Positions 27,036 through 33,749 of a stretch of 64,000 nucleotides of DNA are shown in pieces. Numbering within the stretch: position 1 is the first letter of the stretch; each line of letters opens with the position of its first letter. Source of the DNA: Psychrosphaera sp. F3M07 (GTDB lineage Bacteria > Pseudomonadota > Gammaproteobacteria > Enterobacterales > Alteromonadaceae); contig NZ_JAHKPJ010000004.1 of the NCBI RefSeq assembly GCF_018860345.1, positions 1 to 64,000 on the forward strand, in the 5' to 3' direction. Made by a program: the position numbers and the translations under genes. The notes beneath the pieces were generated by a model. The model searched no databases. It was given only the letters and a program-made list of their open reading frames with translations, and was not told where the DNA came from.

Positions 27036-27053
27036 TGTGAGATATATCTCACA
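27036..27053. promoter_or_regulatory. GacA/UvrY (BarA-UvrY) binding site
   Basis: TGTGAGATATATCTCACA is a perfect 18-base palindrome matching the TGTAAG-N6-CTTACA type bound by GacA/UvrY. Its centre is about 180 bases upstream of the inferred start of the CsrB-like RNA, the position expected for csrB genes. The half-site spacing (N6 between hexamers) does not fit CRP. Confidence 0.8.
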
Positions 27054-27163
27054 AGTAATCGAGATATGCTCTATCAAATCTCTGCATATGGTATTTGCCA
27101 TCCCAAATCAGAATCTCAGCCAAGCGAAATTAGAGCTGTCTTTGCTCATTTGAAATAATATTC

Positions 27164-28267
27164 CTATAGCTTTCTAGCCATAACATATGGGCTAATAGAA
27201 ATTACTTTTTCAGCATTTTTATTATCTTGATATGCCAGATTTAAACTAGAAGTTCTTCTTTGCATTTCTTTTTTAAGAAATTCAGGTTCGATCACTATCA
27301 TTGAATCGGAAAACCCGCTTAAATAGTTTGCGACAAAAAATGGATCTGGTTCTTTGCGGTTAAAATGGTGTGGAAAACTTAATTCTAGTTCCATCAGCCA
27401 GCAGTCATCAGTTGCAAGTTTCTTAAATTTTGCTGTATTGGCTAGAGATGTAGATTCAAAGTGGTTTTTTACCCACGTGTGACATATGGCAGAGAATTTC
27501 TCTCTTGATTCATACTCGGCTTTTTTGACCTCAAGAAATGGTTCATTTGATTTTTTTACTTCGCATAATTTTCTTATCTCAAAGTACCTAGTCGTGTTGG
27601 TGTTATGCTCATATGCCAGTACTTTTAATTGCTGATTTAAAAGTACGATCCTCTGTGGCGATAGAATCAACTTAGTAGAGTCATAATTGTCGTGAATTGA
27701 ACGGTACTTTGCAGAAAAGCTTGCTTCGCTGAATGTACAATCAAATACAAATTGCCAAGTTTGTAGTTCGTTTTTGGACGCGAAATCGTGATCCAACTGG
27801 CTATGCATGTCATAACCCATAGGGTTAAAGTCTATTTTACTTAAATATTTTGTTAGCTCTAAGTCTTCAAGTACTTCTTCCGCTTTATCAAATTCTGTCT
27901 TAAGACTTTTGTATATATGAGGGGGGATCAGTTCTGGTAGATATTCTTTAATAAACGCAAATGCAAACGCTCTTTCTTCTGACATTTCAAACTGTTCAAC
28001 AGCATCATCTTTATCTTTTTGTGATGCCCAGTAGTAAAAATATGCATTTCCCTTTTTTACTCTGGTAAGTCCCTCACCTTCATCGTCTAGCATCGAAGTT
28101 ATAATTCGATAAGCATTTTTCTTAAACGAATCAAAGGAATCTTGGCTGTCCTTCCTAAAGCTTAAAAGTCTATTTTCAATTAAGTCTTTTAATTTAATTG
28201 CATTATATTCACCGACATCAATGCTTCGTACAATTGCATTCTTAAATTCTGAATTCGGGGTTCTCAT
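27164..28267 (-). CDS. WYL-domain transcriptional regulator
   Basis: 367 residues. The N-terminal 90 look like a winged helix. The centre (about 165-240) follows the WYL pattern: SFSAKYRSI, LSPQRIVLLNQQLKVLAYE and TRYFEIRKLCEV. The C-terminus has the WCX-type FSDSMIVIEPEFLKKEMQRR. Such regulators bind nucleic-acid-like ligands and often control defence islands (BrxR/CapW type). It is divergent from the gene at 28353, with a perfect inverted repeat between them that is probably its operator; related repeats precede the other island genes. Confidence 0.8.
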   Translation of the reverse strand: MRTPNSEFKNAIVRSIDVGEYNAIKLKDLIENRLLSFRKDSQDSFDSFKKNAYRIITSMLDDEGEGLTRVKKGNAYFYYWASQKDKDDAVEQFEMSEERAFAFAFIKEYLPELIPPHIYKSLKTEFDKAEEVLEDLELTKYLSKIDFNPMGYDMHSQLDHDFASKNELQTWQFVFDCTFSEASFSAKYRSIHDNYDSTKLILSPQRIVLLNQQLKVLAYEHNTNTTRYFEIRKLCEVKKSNEPFLEVKKAEYESREKFSAICHTWVKNHFESTSLANTAKFKKLATDDCWLMELELSFPHHFNRKEPDPFFVANYLSGFSDSMIVIEPEFLKKEMQRRTSSLNLAYQDNKNAEKVISISPYVMARKL

Positions 28268-28282
28268 ATACCACTCTCTGCA

Positions 28283-28311
28283 TAAGTTAGGACACTTTAT
28301 GTCCTAACTTA
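28283..28311. promoter_or_regulatory. Probable WYL-regulator operator, perfect copy
   Basis: TAAGTTAGGAC, 7-base spacer ACTTTAT, GTCCTAACTTA: an inverted repeat with perfect 11-base arms, between the divergent WYL gene and the 28353 operon. Confidence 0.75.
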
Positions 28312-28352
28312 ATTGTAAATTACAGTTGCTGTCAATCAAAGGAGTAACTTTC

Positions 28353-28649
28353 ATGTTATCTGAACAATTGTTAAACGTAATGAGAATGTTTGCTGAACCA
28401 TCCATATATAAAGATTTTTCTACTAGCTCAGAGATTTCAAATGTTATTAATCAACTGTCACTCAACCGACTGACCTCAAATAGAGAAAAGTATGTTATTT
28501 CTTGTCTAAATATAGCTGTTTTAGATGCGCTTAAGTCGAGTTTAAGTAAGGTCAATGACCAAGAGGTTACACATGAACTTGCTTTACTTTTTAACGAATT
28601 GGAACAATTCCAGCTCATATTATTATCGACAGAAGCGGGGCGACACTAA
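28353..28649 (+). CDS. Small helical protein of unknown function
   Basis: 98 residues, predicted mostly helical, no signal or membrane helix, no family recognised. The ATG at 28353 follows AAAGGAG at a good distance; the upstream TTG at 28326 is rejected. Its stop overlaps the next start (TAATG), so it forms a two-gene operon with the membrane protein that follows. The WYL-type operator lies 42 bases upstream of its start. Confidence 0.7.
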   Translation: MLSEQLLNVMRMFAEPSIYKDFSTSSEISNVINQLSLNRLTSNREKYVISCLNIAVLDALKSSLSKVNDQEVTHELALLFNELEQFQLILLSTEAGRH

Positions 28650-29104
28650 TGACTAATAATTTACCAACGGTTGAGCAAATGCTTGAAAATAGACCTACGT
28701 TAAGTTCTTTGGTTGCCAAAATGCCAACACAAAATAATCAGCGTTTTGATAAAATAGACATGCTTACTTACGCAGGCTTAACCGCAGGTGCATTGTTGGT
28801 TGGTGTTATGTACGGAAACCAACTTATGCAATTGGATATTTTGGCTCTTTTAATTTTTGTCTCGATGCTAACGTTGCATATAATCTGGTATAAGGCTGAA
28901 GAAAAAAGGGATTTTGAACTACAAAAGCAATGGATAAATAGGCAAATAATATCATCAGAACTAAAAACACGATATCGGGAAGATATCGACTTTCAAAAAG
29001 AAAGTATCATATGGCTGATTATAAGGTTTTGTTTATATTTGTTATTCTTTGCTTTAATTATTGCTTTCATCAAATTGATATTTGATGAAAAGCCAAAGCG
29101 TTAA
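28649..29104 (+). CDS. Small membrane protein of unknown function
   Basis: 151 residues with two closely spaced helices (about 40-58 and 62-80), a charged loop and a C-terminal hydrophobic segment (about 115-142) ending in basic residues. Translationally coupled to the preceding gene by a one-base overlap. No family recognised. Small protein plus membrane protein pairs under a WYL regulator suggest, but do not prove, a defence or stress role. Confidence 0.7.
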   Translation: MTNNLPTVEQMLENRPTLSSLVAKMPTQNNQRFDKIDMLTYAGLTAGALLVGVMYGNQLMQLDILALLIFVSMLTLHIIWYKAEEKRDFELQKQWINRQIISSELKTRYREDIDFQKESIIWLIIRFCLYLLFFALIIAFIKLIFDEKPKR

Positions 29105-29107
29105 AGT

Positions 29108-29545
29108 CTAAAGTATTTCCCAACGATGAGTTGAAAAATTCCGGCAGGCTTTGCCTGCCCCAACACCCATATTTTGACCTGACGGACTTATAACCTGAAA
29201 AGTAAACTCTCTGCAAGTTTGATATAAAACAGCTTGGCTTAGATCTTCCAAGTAATCTAGTGCTTTCACATTGAATACATAGCAAGTTTCAATGTTCGTC
29301 CATTTATATTCTTGGTATGGGTCTCCTGAGCGGAAAACTCTAATGAGTTGTTCAAAATCCCAATATCCAAAAGCCTCATATTGATCAACTTTACCATCTT
29401 GATTGTCGTCAATAGCACCATTGTTAGGACCTCTGTCGTATTGTTTAACTTTGTAATATAAAGTCAGAGGTAACCCGCAAGTTCTATTCACAGTTGAGCA
29501 ACCGAAAAGGCTTATGGCTAGCAGTAGCATTATATACTTAAGCAT
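29108..29545 (-). CDS. Lipoprotein with an EF-hand-like calcium loop
   Basis: About 145 residues. The lipobox is LFGC, so it is predicted to be membrane-anchored. A single loop DDNQDGKVDQYEAF (about 46-59) has the D-x-N-x-D-G-x-V-D-x-x-E spacing of a calcium EF-hand. Four further cysteines could form disulfides. The ATG at 29545 has GAGGAAG upstream and overlaps the stop of the preceding gene in ATGCTTAA, so translation is coupled. No family recognised. Confidence 0.7.
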   Translation of the reverse strand: MLKYIMLLLAISLFGCSTVNRTCGLPLTLYYKVKQYDRGPNNGAIDDNQDGKVDQYEAFGYWDFEQLIRVFRSGDPYQEYKWTNIETCYVFNVKALDYLEDLSQAVLYQTCREFTFQVISPSGQNMGVGAGKACRNFSTHRWEIL

Positions 29546-29894
29546 TTGGCGCTTCCTCATACATAAATACTTTCAGTCCGTTGACATTGCAAAAGGTGTA
29601 AAACTGATTGATCAAGCATTGATAAATTTGAGAAAAGCTACCAACGGCCTCTAATGATTCGATTAGGTTATTCTGAAAGCTTGAAATGTCATGTATCTCA
29701 GCATTCACCTTTAAAAAGAGATACGTGGAGTTGTTACTAACAGGCTGAGTTTGAATATCAGTAATAGCAAGTCTGTGACTTAGGTTACTAGAAAACAAAA
29801 CTCCAGTTTGCGAAAGCAACTGATAGGCTGATACTCTTTTATCTGGGTTTATACTTATTAGAAAGTAATCATCTAATATTTGATTTCGGTTCAT
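29538..29894 (-). CDS. Protein of unknown function
   Basis: 118 residues, soluble, no motif recognised. First gene of a two-gene operon with the EF-hand-like lipoprotein (8-base overlap). A degenerate copy of the WYL-type inverted repeat (29939-29959) lies about 45 bases upstream, between this gene and the divergent gene at 29996. Confidence 0.65.
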   Translation of the reverse strand: MNRNQILDDYFLISINPDKRVSAYQLLSQTGVLFSSNLSHRLAITDIQTQPVSNNSTYLFLKVNAEIHDISSFQNNLIESLEAVGSFSQIYQCLINQFYTFCNVNGLKVFMYEEAPNA

Positions 29895-29938
29895 TGCCTT
29901 GCCTATTCATTATTAATTTAGATAAGCCTACAGCTTTG

Positions 29939-29959
29939 ATGAGACAAATAATGTCCTAA
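29939..29959. promoter_or_regulatory. WYL-type operator, degenerate copy
   Basis: ATGAGAC, spacer AAATAAT, GTCCTAA. The right arm is identical to the perfect copy and the left arm keeps only GAC firmly. It lies between the divergent units at 29894 (-) and 29996 (+). Confidence 0.5.
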
Positions 29960-29984
29960 TAAACTGTTAGTTTATTCATTTTTA

Positions 29985-29992
29985 GGGGGGGG
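29985..29992 (+). repeat. Eight-G homopolymer at a ribosome site
   Basis: A run of eight G directly upstream of AGT-ATG at 29996; it forms the Shine-Dalgarno region of that gene and could slip in length. Confidence 0.7.
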
Positions 29993-29995
29993 AGT

Positions 29996-30214
29996 ATGAC
30001 GAACTTAGAATTTTGCTTAATATGGGCGGGGGACCGTGTAATTCATAGCCGTGTCGAATATGAATTCCACCTCAATCAAATCGAACTCTCACTGTTAAAT
30101 GTGCAACATGACGATAATTACAGTTTTATGCATTGGTCTGCTGCATGCGAAGCTTACGAAATTAAAAATAACTTACCTTCTAATATTAAGGTTGTTTATC
30201 TTAGATTCGCATAA
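29996..30214 (+). CDS. Small protein of unknown function
   Basis: 72 residues with several Trp/His/Tyr; no motif recognised, no signal. The start is set by the G-rich ribosome site 4 bases upstream. It lies in the WYL-type island with a degenerate operator about 40 bases upstream. Confidence 0.55.
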   Translation: MTNLEFCLIWAGDRVIHSRVEYEFHLNQIELSLLNVQHDDNYSFMHWSAACEAYEIKNNLPSNIKVVYLRFA

Positions 30215-30284
30215 TAAGTGCAAACTAGTATTTATGTTTAGCCTAATTGCCATAGCTTAGTAGATAAATTAAATTCGAATTCAA

Positions 30285-30305
30285 TCAGGACTTAATCTGT
30301 TTTAA
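30285..30305. promoter_or_regulatory. WYL-type operator, degenerate copy
   Basis: TCAGGAC, spacer TTAATCT, GTTTTAA. The left arm fits; the right arm has CC replaced by TT. It lies 46 bases before the DUF2779 gene. Confidence 0.4.
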
Positions 30306-30350
30306 TGCAGGTGTAGGGTTATGGAAAGCGTTAAATTAAGGAAGTGAATT

Positions 30351-32324
30351 ATGAACCCGCCTAGATATTTATCGAAGTCACGATTTAAGTTGGCAACAGA
30401 ATGCCCAACAAAACTATTTTATACGGGGAAAAAAGAGTATCCCGATAATAAATTAAACGATCCATTTTTGTCTTCGTTAGCTGATGGGGGCTTTCAAGTG
30501 GGAGAATTGGCAAAATGTTATTTCCCTGGTGGACACGAGATTACATCACTTGATTATGAAACATCCATTCAGCAAACCAATGAGTTATTGAAACAAGAAA
30601 AGGTTGTTATTTTTGAACCTGCTATTCGATTTGGTAATTTATTTGTTCGTGTTGATATATTGGTTAAACAAGGCAATGAATATCAACTAATTGAAGTTAA
30701 GGCCAAGTCTTATTCTGCAAAAAAAGACAAAGACTTCTTAAATAAATCAGGAAAGCTAGATTCTAAGTGGAAGCCTTATATCTTTGATGTAGCGTTCCAA
30801 AAATATGTATTAAAACAGGCAATACCTAGTGCGATTGTCAGCAGTTATTTAATGATTGTAGATAAAGATATGCCTTGCCCGGTTAATGGATTGAACCAAA
30901 AATTCAAGCTAACTCGTGATGAAAAAAATAGGCGAGGGGTGGCCGTTTCTAATTCTTTAACTGAATCAGATTTATCGGTTAAAATTCTTAAAAAAGTAAA
31001 TACCGATAAAGCCGTTCAAATAGCATATGAAACAGAACTACGAACAGGAATGCCTGCTGAAGGGTTTGTTGCCAATATCGAGATATTAGCTGAGAGATAT
31101 GCCAACGATGATAAGGTGCTGCCTGTTATCGGCTCGAAATGTAAAAGTTGCGAATTTAAGAGTTCTACCGAAGAAGAAAAAAATGGTTACAAGAGCGGTT
31201 TTAAAGAATGTTGGAAAGAGCAACTTCATTGGAGAGAATCCGATTTTAATGAGCCTACAGTATTAGAAATTTCCAACTTTAGAGGATCAGACAGGTGCAT
31301 TGAAAGTGGTAAAGTTAAGCTTAAAGAATTAACGCCTGAAGACATCAACTATGAAGACTCGCCTACACCAGCTTTAACTCTAAAAGAAAGACAGTGGTTG
31401 CAAATAGAAAAAGTACAAGATAATGATTCAAGCGTTTATTTCGATGAAGACAGCATGAGAAATGTAATGGCAACATGGACCTACCCGCTGCACTTTATAG
31501 ACTTTGAAACTTGTGCGGTGGCTATTCCATTTTATAAAGGAATGTCTCCATACGAAGGAATTGCGTTCCAGTTTTCACATCATATTTTATATGCTGATGG
31601 TCAAGTTGAACATGCTGGACAGTTTTTAAGTTCAAAAGTTGGTGAGTTCCCGAACTTCAATTTCGTACGAGAATTGAAAGCTCAATTAGAAAAAGACAGT
31701 GGCACTATCTTTAGATACTCCAACCATGAGAATGCTTATCTAAACATGGTGTATCAACAATTGAAGTCATCACTTGAGCTAGATAAAGACGAGCTTTGTG
31801 ATTTCATCAAGACAATAACCAAGTCTTCCAATAACAGCAAAGACAATTGGCTGGGCGATAGAAGCATGGTTGACCAGTGGGAGCTTGTTAAGAAATATTA
31901 TTATGATCCTGCCACTGGTGGCTCAAATTCTATAAAGGCTGTACTACCTGCTATTTTAAATAGCTCTCAATTCCTTCAAGAAAAGTACGCAAAAACGATT
32001 TATGGGACTGAGGAGTTACCGAGCTTTAACTTTGAAAACAAAGTTTGGATTGAATTTGATGACGTTGGAAAAGTAAAAGACCCGTATAAATCATTACCCA
32101 AAATGTTTGCGGAAGCTTCCGAGCATGACATTGAGCTACTATCTGAGTCTGATGAATTAAATAACGGAGGTCTAGCATTAACGGCATATGCACGACTTCA
32201 GTTCACCGAAATGTCAGATTATGAAAGAAAAGAGCTTGAACACGGACTCTTGATGTATTGTGAGCTAGATACATTAGCAATGGTAATGATTCAAGAAGCT
32301 TGGCAAGCAATGATTAATGGATAA
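30351..32324 (+). CDS. DUF2779 protein: Cas4-like nuclease fused to DEDD exonuclease-like domain
   Basis: 657 residues. The N-terminal half resembles Cas4/RecB nucleases: SKSRFKLATECPTKLFY, then Asp102 (VRVDILV) and Glu115-x-Lys117 (LIEVKAK) as the PD-(D/E)XK site. Cysteines C18, C264, C267 and C287 are spaced as for a Cas4-type Fe-S cluster. The C-terminal DUF2779 part (about 380-650) begins HFIDFETC (Asp384, Glu386), has FRYSNHENAY and ends YCELDTLAMV, the layout of a DnaQ-like 3'-5' exonuclease. Probably acts on DNA ends; the biological role is unknown. An operator-like repeat lies upstream. Confidence 0.75.
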   Translation: MNPPRYLSKSRFKLATECPTKLFYTGKKEYPDNKLNDPFLSSLADGGFQVGELAKCYFPGGHEITSLDYETSIQQTNELLKQEKVVIFEPAIRFGNLFVRVDILVKQGNEYQLIEVKAKSYSAKKDKDFLNKSGKLDSKWKPYIFDVAFQKYVLKQAIPSAIVSSYLMIVDKDMPCPVNGLNQKFKLTRDEKNRRGVAVSNSLTESDLSVKILKKVNTDKAVQIAYETELRTGMPAEGFVANIEILAERYANDDKVLPVIGSKCKSCEFKSSTEEEKNGYKSGFKECWKEQLHWRESDFNEPTVLEISNFRGSDRCIESGKVKLKELTPEDINYEDSPTPALTLKERQWLQIEKVQDNDSSVYFDEDSMRNVMATWTYPLHFIDFETCAVAIPFYKGMSPYEGIAFQFSHHILYADGQVEHAGQFLSSKVGEFPNFNFVRELKAQLEKDSGTIFRYSNHENAYLNMVYQQLKSSLELDKDELCDFIKTITKSSNNSKDNWLGDRSMVDQWELVKKYYYDPATGGSNSIKAVLPAILNSSQFLQEKYAKTIYGTEELPSFNFENKVWIEFDDVGKVKDPYKSLPKMFAEASEHDIELLSESDELNNGGLALTAYARLQFTEMSDYERKELEHGLLMYCELDTLAMVMIQEAWQAMING

Positions 32325-32333
32325 TTAAATCTA

Positions 32334-32354
32334 ATAGGACATTATATGTCCTGT
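32334..32354. promoter_or_regulatory. WYL-type operator
   Basis: ATAGGAC, spacer ATTATAT, GTCCTGT. Core GGAC-N7-GTCC is intact, 62 bases before the gene at 32416. Confidence 0.6.
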
Positions 32355-32415
32355 TATTGGGGCAATATTCAGGCAAATAGATTAATTAGCCAACATAAGT
32401 TGGCAGGAATAAATA

Positions 32416-33462
32416 ATGAAAGAAATTAAATCATTGAATAAAGAAGTACTTAACCTGTTAATAAACTATTTTGAAACTGAAGTTCCTTTACTGGAAAGAA
32501 GATACAGTTGGAAGATCCCTAAGATTGATGGCTTTGTACACTCTATGGAGAAAGGTTTTTCAGCAAATGTGAAGCTAAAGTATTTTTTAAATTCATTATG
32601 GAAACAAGAAAATAAATCAGATTTTGAAGTTGCTAAAATTATTATCAAAGACTGGGGCGGGGTAAAAGGCAATAAGGACGAAACCATAAAAAAATATATC
32701 AACAGAGTTAGAAGTGGTAATTTTGAAATGCCATTTAAGGGGCTAGCAAGTTATACCAAGCTTTATTCAATTGTTGAACCAAAGCGTTTCGCGATATTTG
32801 ATGCGCGTGTAGTTGTTACTCTAAATGCTCTACAGTGCAATGCAAATATTAGTTCTGGTATCGTTTTTAATTATTTGGAAGGTAGAAATAACGTTACTGG
32901 AAATAAAGAAACAAAAAAAGGTTTTTCGCAGCAAAAAGAACATTCGGTAGCAAGTTTAGTCAAAAGAGGCTGGGAGAGAATAGCAAAAGAGGATACATAT
33001 CAGGTTTATTTGGATTACTTATTTGCGTGTATTAAGCATAATCCCGACTGGAAGTTATACGAACTTGAGATGGTTTTATTTGCCAACGCAGAAGAAGTAG
33101 CGAAAAAAGCAATAGAAAACATACAGGGGAACGAGAAAACTATATGCAATCTTGAACAAGCTAAAGCTAAAGAAAAAGTTAGCGCTAAGAAGCGCACTCA
33201 CCATCAGGCTCTGTTTGAACATGTGACTAAACAAAATCTGTTATCAGAGAAATTTAGTTACTCAAAAGTATTATCTATTGCACAATTAATTTTAGATGGA
33301 ATCTCAAAATCAGGACAACATTACGCAGCACTGAAATTCATACAAAATTACTGTATAGCTCTTGATGAGAGTATCTCAAATCAGCTAAAGGCAGTTTCTG
33401 ATCCTAGGCAAATATCAGCTCTAGAAGCATTAAAAAATAATTGTGAATTTAAGTTGGCGTAG
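32416..33462 (+). CDS. Protein of unknown function, possibly glycosylase-like N-terminus
   Basis: 348 residues, soluble, Lys-rich. A helical N-terminal half contains LYSIVEPKRFAIFDARVVVT (about 115-135), which faintly resembles the metal-binding/helical region of DNA-glycosylase-like proteins; I cannot confirm this. The C-terminal third (about 255-345) is helical after a basic linker. No catalytic motif assigned. It is preceded by a clear operator-like repeat, so it belongs to the WYL island regulon. Confidence 0.6.
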   Translation: MKEIKSLNKEVLNLLINYFETEVPLLERRYSWKIPKIDGFVHSMEKGFSANVKLKYFLNSLWKQENKSDFEVAKIIIKDWGGVKGNKDETIKKYINRVRSGNFEMPFKGLASYTKLYSIVEPKRFAIFDARVVVTLNALQCNANISSGIVFNYLEGRNNVTGNKETKKGFSQQKEHSVASLVKRGWERIAKEDTYQVYLDYLFACIKHNPDWKLYELEMVLFANAEEVAKKAIENIQGNEKTICNLEQAKAKEKVSAKKRTHHQALFEHVTKQNLLSEKFSYSKVLSIAQLILDGISKSGQHYAALKFIQNYCIALDESISNQLKAVSDPRQISALEALKNNCEFKLA

Positions 33463-33527
33463 GCATAAATTACTCAAGATTACCTACATACTTTCACACG
33501 AAGTTTTAATATTTTTTTTCTAGGATA

Positions 33528-33551
33528 AGCTCCTACGTAAAATTAGGAGCT
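33528..33551. other. Hairpin with buried Shine-Dalgarno and start-stop mini ORF
   Basis: AGCTCCTA / TAGGAGCT with an 8-base loop; one mismatch then GAT/ATC extend the arms to 33524-33555. The right arm contains AGGAG, followed by ATG-AAC-TAA at 33556-33564. There is no T run, so it is not a terminator. The rest of 33463-33749 shows only an operator-like repeat. Confidence 0.45.
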
Positions 33552-33663
33552 GATCATGAACTAAGTGATTAACCTCAATAATATTTCTAGATATCTTCCC
33601 CAAAAAAACAATTTATTGATAAGTCCAACTGAACTTAATCAACTTCAAGTTAGTAATTTCAAA

Positions 33664-33684
33664 TTGAGACGTTATATGTCCTAT
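33664..33684. promoter_or_regulatory. WYL-type operator, degenerate copy
   Basis: TTGAGAC, spacer GTTATAT, GTCCTAT. It lies 65 bases before the lipoprotein gene at 33750. Confidence 0.5.
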
Positions 33685-33749
33685 AAGTAAGGTAACTTAC
33701 AGTGCTACTCAAGAAAACTTTAAGATAGTAATCATTTAAGGAAATAAAG

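Noticed and set aside
27036-27053. Possible CRP site (TGTGA ... TCACA)
   Set aside because: The spacing between TGTGA and TCACA is 8, not the 6 of CRP sites; as hexamers TGTGAG-N6-CTCACA it fits GacA/UvrY and lies where csrB promoters carry that site.
33511-33551. T-run plus hairpin as a terminator after 33462
   Set aside because: The T-run precedes the hairpin and none follows it on either strand.
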